From Helicobacter aurati (lineage in GTDB: Bacteria; Campylobacterota; Campylobacteria; Campylobacterales; Helicobacteraceae): 64,000 nucleotides of DNA. The stretch's first letter is position 1. Every line of letters begins with the position of its first letter. Shown one piece after another: positions 48,279 to 58,800 of this stretch. Position numbers and translations under genes: made by a program. The notes beneath the pieces are model-generated. The model was not told where the DNA came from. It searched no databases and was given only the letters and a program-made list of their open reading frames with translations. The stretch spans positions 88,220 through 152,219 of the forward strand of contig NZ_NXLW01000004.1 of assembly GCF_003364265.1 (NCBI RefSeq), read 5' to 3'.

Positions 48279-48936
48279 AAAACAACTTGGGTATCTTAAG
48301 AATCTTACATTACTTTATGCCGAAGATGACGAATGCGCACAACAGACATTATCTATGATACTAGAGGATTATGTGGGGAATATTATAGTAGCAAAAAACG
48401 GCGCGGAAGCATTACAAATATTCCACACGCAAAAAATCGACTTGCTTATAGCGGATATTTTGATGCCAAAGATAAATGGCATTGAGCTAGCACGTACGAT
48501 TAAAGAAAACACTTCAGGGACTAACTCTATCCCTATTATTTTTGCGACTGCTTTTACGGAGACGCAATATCTGCTTGAAAGTATTAAATTACGTTGTGAT
48601 GGCTATATTGTAAAGCCAATTAATTTGGATTTACTTTTTGAAGCAATTCATAATGCGATGCTGCCTAGGATTCAGTTACAAGAAATTGTTTCTAAAGATA
48701 TGCTGCTTGATTTTTTGAATATTTTTGTAGGTGGGAAGAAAATCGAGGTTATTAAATATATTTTGGAGCATTGTGATTCGCAAAATATCTTTCACGGTTC
48801 TCATGAGGACATTGCTGATTCTTGCAATATTACGCGTCCCACAGTGGCAAAAACTTTTCAACAGCTTATTGAACTTGGTTTGTTGATTAAGATTCGAAAC
48901 AAAACTTATCATATTAATACGAATATAAGAAAATAA
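48259..48936 (+). CDS. Response regulator with RepL-like winged-helix output domain
   Basis: 225 residues. The N-terminal receiver has the acidic pair in YAEDDE, phospho-acceptor Asp66 (LLIADILMPK), the Thr in FATAFTE and Lys in YIVKPI. The C-terminal domain (about 150-225), HEDIADSCNITRPTVAKTFQQLIELGLL, is a winged helix of the kind in plasmid RepL or Crp-like proteins, not the usual OmpR or NarL output. The ATG lies inside the end of the kinase gene after AAGGAAGG. The target genes are unknown. The small secreted protein 60 nt downstream, in the same direction, could be one. Confidence 0.9.
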   Translation: MMLQFNKKQLGYLKNLTLLYAEDDECAQQTLSMILEDYVGNIIVAKNGAEALQIFHTQKIDLLIADILMPKINGIELARTIKENTSGTNSIPIIFATAFTETQYLLESIKLRCDGYIVKPINLDLLFEAIHNAMLPRIQLQEIVSKDMLLDFLNIFVGGKKIEVIKYILEHCDSQNIFHGSHEDIADSCNITRPTVAKTFQQLIELGLLIKIRNKTYHINTNIRK

Positions 48937-48996
48937 CGACAGAATCATAAGCGTATTGGATTAAATGATATAAATAGTTTATATTAAGGAGAAGTT

Positions 48997-49257
48997 ATGC
49001 GAGTATTGAATTTTGTAATGTGTGTAGGTTTATTGCCCCATGCCATTGTTTTAGCCAATCAGAATCATACAAATCATTCCACAAAGGATAATAATCAGGA
49101 AAAGGCACAAAGCGCATTGCCTAATACACATAAAAAGGTACAAATTCGAGGCAATACGCTTGTTATAACCGATTCTTCATGTCAAGCGGATGAAAAACAT
49201 TCAACATTTTCTTCAGTTAAGATTTCTAAACCAGCCGCACAACATGAATGCGAATAG
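48997..49257 (+). CDS. Small secreted His/Cys-containing protein
   Basis: 86 residues: signal peptide (about 1-20, ending AIVLANQ), then a hydrophilic chain with six His, two Cys (DSSCQADEKH, QHECE) and a short beta-like segment, KVQIRGNTLVITD. A strong AAGGAGAAG lies before the ATG, supporting translation. The His/Cys content would suit metal binding, but nothing proves it. It follows the two-component system and ends 3 nt from the convergent gene. No family recognised. Confidence 0.6.
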   Translation: MRVLNFVMCVGLLPHAIVLANQNHTNHSTKDNNQEKAQSALPNTHKKVQIRGNTLVITDSSCQADEKHSTFSSVKISKPAAQHECE

Positions 49258-49260
49258 GAT

Positions 49261-50442
49261 TTATTGCTCGTAATTACTTTCTATGTAACGTTTGGCATAG
49301 GGATATTGGCTTGCTTGTTTAAGTTTTTTCTTCAGAGAAAGAATCTTATAATATGTTTGTAACTGGTTGAATGTCCCTTGAGGAAGAAGATTAAAAAGAT
49401 AATGCGATATTTGCGCGGTGTATTTATACTGTGCTGCGAAAAATTCTTTTTTACTTGCTGTATTGCTTAGTTTATGAAGTGGAGAAAGTATTTTCTTGGA
49501 TTCCATATCTTTTATTAGAAGGCTTGTTAAAATGAAGTTCGCACCTACATTATATTCAAGCACAAGAATATTTTTAAAGTTCGGTAAAGATTGAATGAGT
49601 GAGAGAATATTTGGAGTTATCAAGATTTTACTACGTCTTTGGTGAGTAAAAGATTGTTCGATTCTATGTTGTAATGCAAGCACTGCTAAATAGTTGTTTT
49701 GCATAATGAAATCATGAGAAGATAAGAATAAGAAAGTATCAAGCAGAATCTTACTGCCGTAAGAAATTGTCGTGTTTTGTTTTAAGCCTTCTAAAAGAAT
49801 ATTTATAGCCCGCGTATGTATGCCTGCCAATGACAGGTGAATATACGCAAAGAGAAAATCTAGCGGGTCTCGCGATGTAAGTGCCTTGCACAAGAATGCT
49901 TCACCTCTAAATACATAGGAATGCAAAAAAGAGGAATCTGACGATGTTAGTCCTTCAGATTCTAAAATATCAATAAATGAAGCATGTCTTTTATAATAAA
50001 AGCCCATTTTACTCCATTCTTGAATCTTGTCGCATCGTTGGCATTTTTTGGAAAAATAGAGTTGCAATCCAAGTAAAAGTGCGGCAGGATTAGAATCTCT
50101 TGCATTTTCCATAAGTATATCTTGCGAGATTTTAGGCGTTTCATCGTAGTAGGGCGGGTTTTGTTGGTTATTTATATCGGCGTTGACAATTTGCGAAGTA
50201 TTAAGCTCTCGAAGTATCGTTGCATAGGCATAAATTTCTTTTTTGTTGTAAGAACTATTGATTTTAGCTCGTTCTTGTGGGGATAAAAGGCATGATAATT
50301 GTGTGGGAGAAGAATGATTAAATGCTTTTTGGTTATAAATAGATTGAATACTTTGTGCTATTGCCATCTTTTTTTTGCTGTCTGTTGCTTGTGCTATCAC
50401 TAAAGAGCATAAGAAAAAGAGTGTCAAGATTCTATTTTTCAT
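49261..50442 (-). CDS. Secreted helical protein of unknown function
   Basis: About 393 residues from the ATG at 50442 (MKNRILTLFFLCSLVIAQA), which begins a clear signal peptide. The frame could extend 14 codons upstream, but those residues would spoil the signal. The mature part is alpha-helical, with segments spaced like tetratricopeptide or Sel1-type repeats (NPAALLLGLQLYFSKK, LDFLFAYIHLSLAGIHTRAI). A CQRC motif and a third Cys further on may make a disulphide or bind metal. It is 63 nt downstream of lutC, so it could be the fourth gene of the lut operon. I do not recognise it. Confidence 0.6.
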   Translation of the reverse strand: MKNRILTLFFLCSLVIAQATDSKKKMAIAQSIQSIYNQKAFNHSSPTQLSCLLSPQERAKINSSYNKKEIYAYATILRELNTSQIVNADINNQQNPPYYDETPKISQDILMENARDSNPAALLLGLQLYFSKKCQRCDKIQEWSKMGFYYKRHASFIDILESEGLTSSDSSFLHSYVFRGEAFLCKALTSRDPLDFLFAYIHLSLAGIHTRAINILLEGLKQNTTISYGSKILLDTFLFLSSHDFIMQNNYLAVLALQHRIEQSFTHQRRSKILITPNILSLIQSLPNFKNILVLEYNVGANFILTSLLIKDMESKKILSPLHKLSNTASKKEFFAAQYKYTAQISHYLFNLLPQGTFNQLQTYYKILSLKKKLKQASQYPYAKRYIESNYEQ

Positions 50443-50505
50443 GCTATTTCTTTGCGGTGTGATACATAGTGCGACATGCAACATAAAGTAGAAATGAGAA
50501 AGCTT

Positions 50506-51162
50506 TTACTCATAGAGTATGATAAAAATATTTTGTGGTCCATGTACGCCAAATACTGTTTGTAATTCAATGTCAGCCGTTCTGCTAGGTCCAGCCAAAA
50601 AGACGATATTGGTTGGTAATGTTTGTTGTTCCCCAGCGACACGTAGTTTTGTAAAAGCCTCAAAGAGATTAGCCACAATGTCCTCTTTTCGCAACAAGAT
50701 AATACAGGTTGCTACAATGAGTGATGCTAGACGTGGATTATCTGCTCCTGTTGCAAGTCCTAAGATTCCGAGATTTGCTACGGCTACTTGCGCGTGAAGA
50801 ATGCTTGTTTGTATTTCAAAGAGTTTATCTCTAGTATGGTCTATGCTATCCTGATAAATAAGAGCACGGGCTTCCATTGAATCAATGATTGTTCCCGAAT
50901 CTGTTTTAACATCAAGGATATTTCTTGCACATAAAATTTCTTGTATGTTTTGTGTGTGAAGAATGTGATTTATAGTATCTATAAGTGTTTCTTTAGTGGA
51001 GAGAAAAATGTTTGCCATGTTTGCTTTTTGGTATTGCAAATAGACATTGACTAAGTCCTCTTTATCATAAATCATAGAATCAAAATATTGAGGGTTTGGC
51101 TGTGATATAGGGTTGTGGCTTTGTGCTTGGCGTAGTGCTTGTAGGATTTTTTCTCTACTCAT
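50506..51162 (-). CDS. lutC: Lactate utilisation protein C
   Basis: A 218-residue LUD-domain protein of the LutABC L-lactate oxidation complex, which lets bacteria use lactate without a flavin LldD. LUD features visible: SILHAQVAVANLGILGLATG and the C-terminal VFLAGPSRTADIELQTVFGVHGP (the PSRTADIE motif). It overlaps the end of lutB by 8 nt, so coupled translation is expected. The same A-B-C order occurs in H. pylori (HP0139-HP0137). Confidence 0.94.
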   Translation of the reverse strand: MSREKILQALRQAQSHNPISQPNPQYFDSMIYDKEDLVNVYLQYQKANMANIFLSTKETLIDTINHILHTQNIQEILCARNILDVKTDSGTIIDSMEARALIYQDSIDHTRDKLFEIQTSILHAQVAVANLGILGLATGADNPRLASLIVATCIILLRKEDIVANLFEAFTKLRVAGEQQTLPTNIVFLAGPSRTADIELQTVFGVHGPQNIFIILYE

Positions 51163-52618
51163 AAATCACTCCTTTTAGTCGTTTAACTTTGGCATGTAAA
51201 TTGCCATTAAGCTGCGGTAGTTCATGGTTTTGCATCCATTTGCCTAGCATACTTTTTTGGGCAATCTGTGTTTGCGCAAGGAATTTGAGCAATGGAGAAA
51301 TGAAATGTAGGGCTTTGAATCCTATACGCCATAGCATTCCACTTGTTGCTACTCTGCTAAACTCCGTCATCATTTTTTGTTCGTTATCATCTCGTTTAAT
51401 ATTCGAATAACCAGCAACTTTCTTTCTGCCTTGCCCTATTTTTTCACTACGTAAATCTCGTATGAGCTCTGCTAAAGGTATTTTTACAGGGCATTTTTCA
51501 GTGCATCGTCCACAAAGACTGCAAAGATTTGTCATGTATCCACAATTATCAAGTCCAAAGATTTGCGGCGAAATTACTTCGCCAATGGGTCCCGGATAAG
51601 TAACTAGATAGGAGTGTCCACCAATTTTATCATATACGGGGCAGTGATTGAGGCATGTTCCGCAACGAATGCAGCTTAACGCTTTGTAAAAGTGGGGTTG
51701 GGATAGCATATTGGAACGATTATTGTCAAGCAGGATAATATGTACTTCTTTGGGTCCATCTAACTCATGTGTCTTTCTTGGGCTTGAAATAATGTTGTTA
51801 TAACAAGTAATTGGGGCACCTGTTGCAGAAGGCACAAGCAACGTATCTAATATGCAGGCATCTTCAAAGCTTTCTACTATTTTTTCTATACCACAAATTG
51901 CTACGTGAATATCACATGCGGTTGAACTCATTCTCCCGTTTCCTTCATTTTCTAGTAACCAAATAGCACCTTCATTCGCGATTGCAAAATTCACGCCTGT
52001 TAAGCCCATCTTAAATCCCTTAAACTGCTCGCGTAAATAATTTCTTGCAATACCATTTAATTCTTCTGGTACATTTGTAAAACGTACTTTGAGATTTTTT
52101 TCAAAAATCTCTCCGATTTGGTTGCGATTCTTGTGAATAGCTGGGACCACAATATGTACGGGTGGTTCGTTAATAAGCTGAATTATGAGCTCGCCTAAAT
52201 CTGTTTCAATGGCTTTTATACCTTTTTCTTTTAAGTAAGCATTAAGGTGAATTTCCTCGCTAGCCATAGATTTGCCTTTAAGGATTGTACTGACATTTTT
52301 TTCTTTTGCAAGGTTATAGATAATTTCATTTGCTTCTTGAGAGTTTTTTGCCCAATGTACTTTTATTCCACGTTCTGTAGCTCTAGCTTCAAATCGTTCT
52401 AAAAGTTCAGGGAGCTTGCTTAATGCTCTTTGCTTGATTTCTTTGCCAAGCTCGCGCAGCCCTTCCCAATTATAATACCTTGTGCGGATAAGTTTTTGTC
52501 GATTGTTTTTCAAAGTGTCCATAGAAGATTTAAGGTTGGTTCTTAGCTGTGAGTCGGCTAAATGCGTTGTAATAGATTGTTGATATTCATTGTCAGAATA
52601 GTAGATATTCGCGCTCAT
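51155..52618 (-). CDS. lutB: Lactate utilisation iron-sulfur protein B
   Basis: 487 residues. The N-terminal LUD-type domain (about 70-300) contains ANEGAIWLLENEGNGR. A ferredoxin-like pair of 4Fe-4S sites follows: Cys316, 319, 322 and 326 (CIRCGTCLNHCP) and Cys366, 369, 372 and 376 (CSLCGRCTEKCP). A C-terminal helical tail is about 100 residues long. It passes electrons from L-lactate oxidation towards the quinone pool. Placed between lutA (76 nt upstream) and lutC (overlapping). Confidence 0.95.
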   Translation of the reverse strand: MSANIYYSDNEYQQSITTHLADSQLRTNLKSSMDTLKNNRQKLIRTRYYNWEGLRELGKEIKQRALSKLPELLERFEARATERGIKVHWAKNSQEANEIIYNLAKEKNVSTILKGKSMASEEIHLNAYLKEKGIKAIETDLGELIIQLINEPPVHIVVPAIHKNRNQIGEIFEKNLKVRFTNVPEELNGIARNYLREQFKGFKMGLTGVNFAIANEGAIWLLENEGNGRMSSTACDIHVAICGIEKIVESFEDACILDTLLVPSATGAPITCYNNIISSPRKTHELDGPKEVHIILLDNNRSNMLSQPHFYKALSCIRCGTCLNHCPVYDKIGGHSYLVTYPGPIGEVISPQIFGLDNCGYMTNLCSLCGRCTEKCPVKIPLAELIRDLRSEKIGQGRKKVAGYSNIKRDDNEQKMMTEFSRVATSGMLWRIGFKALHFISPLLKFLAQTQIAQKSMLGKWMQNHELPQLNGNLHAKVKRLKGVIYE

Positions 52619-52694
52619 AGTTATTCCTTTGTTGAGAATTATAAATGATTTAATTATTAGTGGTAGAAACTATTTAATATATTTTGATTGAAAT

Positions 52695-53426
52695 TTATGC
52701 TATGCCGACACGTTCTGCGAGAAAGTCATAAAGATGCTTTGATGGTATGTTGCAGCCGATTTTTGCCATAGCACCACTGATATTTAAGAGACATCCTGCA
52801 TCTGCAGCGATAAGGCAATGTATATCTTTTGTTTGTATATCTTTAATCTTTTCCATGACCATTGCACGGCTAATTTCTGGTTCTTTCACACTAAATGTAC
52901 CGCCAAAGCCACAACAATCCTCTTCTTTTTCTAGTTCGATAAGCTCTACATTCTGCAATCTACGTAAGAGATTCTTGGCACTTGGTATACATTTTGCTAC
53001 ACGTAACGCATGACAATTTGAATGCCATGTAATCTTAATGGGATTTCCTATGTCATGATAACGAACATTCAATACTTTATCTAAATATTCACTAAGTTCA
53101 TAGATACGTTTGCTAAAAGCTATAAATTCTTCTTGATAAATACTACCTTCAAAAAGCTCTACATAATCAACTTTCATCATGCCTGCACATGAACCACTAG
53201 GAATAATAATAGGGTAATTTTCTTTCAATAAATTAAGATGATATAGAGCTATTTTCTTTGTTTCTTCATAATAGCCGCTGTTATAGCTAGGCTGTCCGCA
53301 GCATGTTTGATCTTTTTTAAAGATAACTTCAATGCCCTCTCTTTGCAATAGCTTTATAGCATGCAAGCAGGTATCAGCATAGGCAGCACTGCCTAGACAA
53401 GTTGCAAAAAAATACACCTTTGACAT
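52695..53426 (-). CDS. lutA: Lactate utilisation protein A (Cys-rich CCG domains)
   Basis: 243 residues with two CCG domains, the cofactor-binding unit of heterodisulfide-reductase-like proteins: DQTCCGQPSYNSGY (Cys42-43) and EEDCCGFGGTFSVKE (near 165). N-terminal SKVYFFATCLGSAAY and WHSNCHALRVAKCIPS carry further ligating Cys. It is the first gene of lutABC. The 230-nt divergent region up to acylphosphatase presumably holds its promoter; no regulator gene is nearby. Confidence 0.95.
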   Translation of the reverse strand: MSKVYFFATCLGSAAYADTCLHAIKLLQREGIEVIFKKDQTCCGQPSYNSGYYEETKKIALYHLNLLKENYPIIIPSGSCAGMMKVDYVELFEGSIYQEEFIAFSKRIYELSEYLDKVLNVRYHDIGNPIKITWHSNCHALRVAKCIPSAKNLLRRLQNVELIELEKEEDCCGFGGTFSVKEPEISRAMVMEKIKDIQTKDIHCLIAADAGCLLNISGAMAKIGCNIPSKHLYDFLAERVGIA

Positions 53427-53645
53427 AATACTTCCCTTAAAACAAAATTATTTGGTTGCAAAATTAGTTGATTGTATCAAAAATATACTGTTATGATAAA
53501 ATGAAACATTAATTGCGCAATTAAAATAAGACTATGTATAATAAAGTTACGGTACTTGACATGCGCCCTAGAATTTGACTAGAATCACCATTTCGAGTGA
53601 AATTACATACAATCAATGGTTCAATGGTTGATTCTAATGGTTTAT

Positions 53646-53652
53646 AAGGAGG
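53646..53652 (+). promoter_or_regulatory. Strong ribosome site of the acylphosphatase gene
   Basis: AAGGAGG at optimal distance from the ATG at 53657. It is the most complete Shine-Dalgarno sequence in the window and suggests high translation of a small enzyme. Confidence 0.7.
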
Positions 53653-53656
53653 AATA

Positions 53657-53944
53657 ATGAAGCATTACAAGATAACGGCAAAAGGTAGCGTGCAAGGTGT
53701 GGGGTACAGGAAATTTACAAAAATGCAAGCAGATAAAAGGCATTATTTAGGCACTGTAGAAAATCTTGCCAATGGCAATGTAGAAATATGGATTGCCTTA
53801 CCCGATTATAGTCATTTAGGTGAATTTTTAGAGCTTTTATGGGCAGGCAATGGCAGAATGCAAACTCACGGATTTGAAGTAGAAATTATTCAAGAAGTCA
53901 ATTTCAAACCAAAAGATTCTAAAGATTTTCGAATTATTACATAG
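53657..53944 (+). CDS. acyP: Acylphosphatase
   Basis: A 95-residue enzyme that hydrolyses carboxyl-phosphate bonds. Catalytic Arg in GSVQGVGYRKF and Asn in GTVENLANGNVEIW are both present. The alpha/beta length is normal. Preceded by a near-consensus ribosome site. It is 21 nt upstream of murF and in the same direction, so they are probably co-transcribed. Confidence 0.93.
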   Translation: MKHYKITAKGSVQGVGYRKFTKMQADKRHYLGTVENLANGNVEIWIALPDYSHLGEFLELLWAGNGRMQTHGFEVEIIQEVNFKPKDSKDFRIIT

Positions 53945-53965
53945 TTATCTACAAGGTTAGCTTTT

Positions 53966-55501
53966 ATGCAATCCTTTCATTACGGAGTTGATGTACTCTC
54001 TCGCTTTTTATTCATTATCGCTATTACTTATTATCTAGCGACTACTTTGCAATGGTATAACTATAGTTTTTATCGTATTATCGCAAAACATCATAAGTTT
54101 GCATGGCATGTTTATTATTTCTTTGTTCCAGTAGTGTGTTTTGTTGTTTTTTATCCATTCTATGATGGATTGCTTTTCTACTTATACTGCTTTTTTATTA
54201 TGTTGCCCCTTTCTTTTTTGTGGTATCAGCAAAGAGATAAAAAGCTTGTTTGGACTAGAAGAGTAGTTAGACTTTTTCTCTGTATTATTGTGTTATTTAT
54301 TGCTTGCGAAATCATAGTTACAAAAACTATTGATTATGGAGTGCCACAACATCTTTTTTTGTTTGTTCCGCTTGTTTTAGGAATGCTTTGTTCGATGTTT
54401 TACGAGGCTATGGCTTTTAGAATCTATGCGATGAGAGCGCGCCGCAAACTCCTTAATATGTCCAATCTAACCATTATCGCTATTACTGGTAGTTATGGTA
54501 AAACAAGCATTAAGAACCTGATTTATCAACTTATAAAAAACGATTTCCAAGCCTATGCTACTCCACGTAGTGTTAATACTTACAAAGGATTGGTGGCTGA
54601 TATAAATACTTGCCTCCCTAAAGATACACAAGTCTATATTGCAGAAGCAGGGGCGAGAAACAGAGGCGATATAGAGCAAATTTCTCATCTTTTATGCCAG
54701 CATTACGGAGTAATTAGCAAAATAGGAAAGGCACATATTGAATATTTTAAGAATATTGAGACTACCGTTCAAACAAAGTTCGAGCTTTGTTATTCGCCCC
54801 GATTAAAAAAGATTTTTGTGCAAAAAGATAATCCCATTCCTGTATTAAAAAAGAAAACGTTTTCGTTAGTCCCTTTGCGATTTGGTAGAGAATCTACATC
54901 GCAATGTCATGTGGAAAATAGAATTTCTTACCCGTGTGAAATACGTAATCAAACATCAACTCTTGACGGAATAAGCTTTGAAATGCGAATAGATTCTGAT
55001 TGGGTATTTTTTGAAACTTCCTTGCTGGGTAGATTCACTATTGATAATATAATCGTGGCGGTTTTATTGGCAAGAGAACTTGGTATTGCTATACCGAAGA
55101 TTCAGCATTATGTGAAGAATCTAGTACCCGTTCCTCATAGACTTTGCAAAATTGTTACACCGCACAAGATTATTCTTGACGATAGCTTTAATGGGAATTT
55201 CGAGGGCATGAGTGAAGCAATTGCGCTAGCTTCTTTACATAAGGGGAGGAAGGTTATCGTAACTCCGGGACTGGTTGAATATGATGAAGCGAGCAATATC
55301 GCTTTATGCAAGCAAATAGATAATGTCTTTGATATAGCAATTATTACAGGCTCTTTAAATGCAGAATTGTTTGATTCTCATATTTGCAATACGGATAAGA
55401 TATTTATTAAAGATAAATCTCTCTTAGAATCCGTCTTAGCACGAACAGGAGCAAATGGCGATTTAGTGCTATTTGCTAATGATGCCCCGAATTATATTTG
55501 A
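53966..55501 (+). CDS. murF: UDP-MurNAc-tripeptide:D-Ala-D-Ala ligase with membrane N-terminus
   Basis: 511 residues. About the first 160 form five or six membrane helices (LFIIAITYYLA, YYFFVPVVCFVVFY and others). The rest is the Mur ligase: P-loop ITGSYGKTSIKNLIYQL, central ADINTCLPKDTQVYIAEAGARNRGDI, and C-terminal ILDDSFNGNFEGMSEAIALA. It adds D-Ala-D-Ala to the peptidoglycan precursor. The membrane front is also seen in other Campylobacterota MurF proteins, unlike the soluble E. coli enzyme, and may tether precursor synthesis to the membrane. Confidence 0.9.
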   Translation: MQSFHYGVDVLSRFLFIIAITYYLATTLQWYNYSFYRIIAKHHKFAWHVYYFFVPVVCFVVFYPFYDGLLFYLYCFFIMLPLSFLWYQQRDKKLVWTRRVVRLFLCIIVLFIACEIIVTKTIDYGVPQHLFLFVPLVLGMLCSMFYEAMAFRIYAMRARRKLLNMSNLTIIAITGSYGKTSIKNLIYQLIKNDFQAYATPRSVNTYKGLVADINTCLPKDTQVYIAEAGARNRGDIEQISHLLCQHYGVISKIGKAHIEYFKNIETTVQTKFELCYSPRLKKIFVQKDNPIPVLKKKTFSLVPLRFGRESTSQCHVENRISYPCEIRNQTSTLDGISFEMRIDSDWVFFETSLLGRFTIDNIIVAVLLARELGIAIPKIQHYVKNLVPVPHRLCKIVTPHKIILDDSFNGNFEGMSEAIALASLHKGRKVIVTPGLVEYDEASNIALCKQIDNVFDIAIITGSLNAELFDSHICNTDKIFIKDKSLLESVLARTGANGDLVLFANDAPNYI

Positions 55502-55541
55502 TTGCAAACGGGTACTTTCATACGTCTATCATTGATTTGAA

Positions 55542-55844
55542 TCATGCAATTGTGCGCAGCCTGTCTTTACGTAGCTTCATAACCATCAAATAGAAATGCG
55601 CATGTTTTATACCGTTATTCCATTCTATACTGTGTAGTGATAGCATTGAGCTTAGAATCCTTAGCCATAAGTTACATTCATTGTTCTTTGAGCTCTTAAT
55701 GGTTGCTATGCCCGACTGGTTGCTCTGTATGATAGACTTGTGAAAATAAAGAGAATTGTTGCAACGAAGATTAGAGTAGGATTCCCATTCAACCATGATT
55801 ATTGACACAATAAGAATCGCTAATAGTATCCATATTGCTAACAT
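55542..55844 (-). CDS. Possible small single-pass membrane protein
   Basis: An open frame of 100 residues starting with a hydrophobic segment (MLAIWILLAILIVSIIMVEW) that could be an anchor or signal. A polar Ser/Asn-rich part with two Cys and a basic end follows. AAGAAGAA upstream of the ATG may act as a ribosome site. It lies in the gap between murF and cusA. The shape recalls minor pilin-like or small envelope proteins, but I do not recognise it, and a chance frame is possible. Confidence 0.4.
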   Translation of the reverse strand: MLAIWILLAILIVSIIMVEWESYSNLRCNNSLYFHKSIIQSNQSGIATIKSSKNNECNLWLRILSSMLSLHSIEWNNGIKHAHFYLMVMKLRKDRLRTIA

Positions 55845-55885
55845 GTGGATTCTTCTTGTACTAAAGATTTGTTTTAGGGATATTA

Positions 55886-58800
55886 ATGATAGATTCTATT
55901 ATTGCTTATAGTGTGAAGAATAAATTTATTGTGTTGCTTCTTAGCGCGCTGCTTTTTGTTGTATCCATAGTCACCTTGCAGAAACTTCGATTTGACGCAC
56001 TGCCAGATTTAAGTCCGCCGCAAGTAGTTATCGAGATTAACTTTCCTAGTCAAGGACCAAAAATCATTCAAGATCAAGTAACTTATCCCTTAGTAAGTGA
56101 GCTTATGTCAATTGCAGACGTTGAGACAGTACGCGGGATTTCAGGTTATGAAAGCGCGTTAATCTATGTGATTTTTAAGGATAAAACAGATATTTATTGG
56201 GCTAGAAGTAGAATCTTAGAGCAATTAAATCAAGTGCGAAATATCCCTGCTAATGCCAAAATCACGTTAGGGAGCGATTCTACAAGCGTGGGTTGGGCGT
56301 ATCAATACATTCTCCATTCTACAAGTAAGAATCTTGCTGAATTAAGAACATTACAGGATTTTTATTATAAGTATGCTTTGCTTGGGGTTGATGGCGTAAG
56401 TGAAGTGGCTAGCATAGGAGGGTTTTTACAGAATTATGAAGTACGTATTGACAACGCAAAGCTTTTACGTTACGACTTAAGTTTGCAAGAAGTTATAGAT
56501 TCTCTAGCGCGCGCGAATAACGACAGCGGGGGCGGTGTCATTATTGAGGGTGGATTTGAGAAAGTTATCCGTGCAAATGGCTACATAAAAAACGAAGAAG
56601 ATTTAGAAAATACTTTTATCAAAATGCAGGGAAATGTTCCTCTAAGGATACGGGATATTGCAGAAGTTACCCTTGTGCCACAGACTAGGAGGGGAGTGGC
56701 TGATGTGAATGGAGAGCGCGAGGTTGTAGGCGGTATTGTGATGGTGAAATACAACGGCAATACTTATGAAACACTGAAGAGAATCAAAGAAAAAATTGCC
56801 GCTCTTAATGCGAGCAATGCGGAAGTACAAATTGAGTCAGTTTATGATAGAAGTGAATTAATACAAAAGGCTATTTTTAGTCTTATCACAACGCTTGTTG
56901 AAGAAAGCCTCATTGTTTTAATCGTGAGTGTGATATTTTTGTTGCATTTGCGAAGTGCTTTAGTGATTGTGATTACATTGCCTCTTTGTGTGCTTTTTAG
57001 TGCCTTGTTGATGTGGATTTTCAATATCGAATCTACTATTATGAGTTTAGGCGGTATCGCGATTGCAATTGGAGCAATGGTAGATGCTGCGATTGTTATG
57101 ATTGAAAATGCGCATAAGAATCTTTCTCTTGCCCGTAACAAAGAAAAATCTTGTTTTTCTAATACGGGCAATATTCAAGCTGATAATGAGGATTCTGCAT
57201 TAGACAATAGACAAAGGAATCATATTATTGTAGAGAGTGCCAAGCAAGTAGGTGCGCCTATATTTTTTGCATTGATGATAGTTATTGTTTCGTTTTTGCC
57301 TATTTTTGCTTTGAGCGGACAAGAGGAAAGGCTTTTTAGCCCCTTAGCTTACACAAAAACTTTTGCTATGTTGATTGGCGCGTTATTATCTATCACGGTT
57401 GTACCTTTGTTAATGGTGATTTTTATTAAGGGTAGAATCATTTGTGAGGAAGATAACCCAATTAATAGATTCTGTATTTGGTTTTATAGTAAAGCTTTAT
57501 TGCTCGCTTTACGATTCAAGGTTTTTTTTCTTGCGATATGCGTTGCACTGCTTGTTTTGGGATATTTTATAGTAAGGGGCATGAATTGGGAATTTATGCC
57601 TCAAATTAATGAAGGCATTATTATGTATATGCCTGTAAGTAACGTCGCCCCTAGTATTGACACTAGTCTTGCGTATTTGCAAAAGGTGGATTCTGTTATT
57701 AAGGATTTTGATGAGGTAGAAATGGTATTTGGGAAAGCGGGCAGAGCAAATACCACAAGCGATCCTGCTCCGTTATCTATGCTTGAAGTTTATATGCATT
57801 TAAAGCCAGAGTTTCGTTTTGATAGTAAGCAGTGGGCAAATTTACGAGAAAAATTAGAATCTAAATTGCAAATAGCAGGAATTACAAATTCATGGACTTA
57901 CCCTATTCGTGGACGCACAGACATGCTTTTAACAGGCATTCGTACACCGCTTGGAATTAAGCTGTATGGAAGCGATACTCAAGTCTTACAACAGTTAGCC
58001 GTTACTATGGAATCTAAACTAAAAACTATGCAAGAAAGTTTATCGGTTTTTGCAGAACGTGCGAATAGTGGTTATTATGTTGATATGCAAGTTGAAGATT
58101 CGAAGTTAGCGCGCTACGGGGTAAGTAAAGATTCTCTATTTAATGTGCTCACTTCTGCATTGGGCGGCATAGAGATTACTAAGCAAATTGCAGGCGTAGA
58201 AAATTATCCTATCTCTTTACGATTACAAGATATACAACGTAACGATATAGAATCTATCCGAGAAATCTATATTAAAACTTCGTTAGGGTTTAGACCGTTA
58301 CGGGAATTGGCGCATATTTCTTATGCAAATGACCCTATGGAATTAAAGAGTGAGAAAGGGCTAAGTGTGAATTTTATCTATATCACACCAAAAGAAGGAG
58401 TTAGCGCGAAAGCTTATAAGCAAAAAGCCATGCAGATACTGCAAGATATACAATTGCCTGACGGTTATTATTATGAATTTAGCGGAGAAAGTGAATACAT
58501 AGAGAAAGCTTTAGATACCTTGCAATATATTATTCCTTTAAGTCTCTTTGTAATTTTTATTTTGATATTTTTTGCATTAAAAAGCTGGAATTATACGTTG
58601 CTTTGTTTTTTGACATTGCCCTTTGCAATTTTAGGGGGATTAGGTGCGATTGAATATTTTGGATTCAATTTGAGTATTGCTGGTGTTGTGGGGCTTTTAG
58701 CCTTATTGGGAATTGCTAGTGAAACAAGCATTGTTATGCTATTGTATTTAGAACAGAGCTTTAAGGAAATGAAACAGAAATTTTTCTGTGTTAATGGCAA

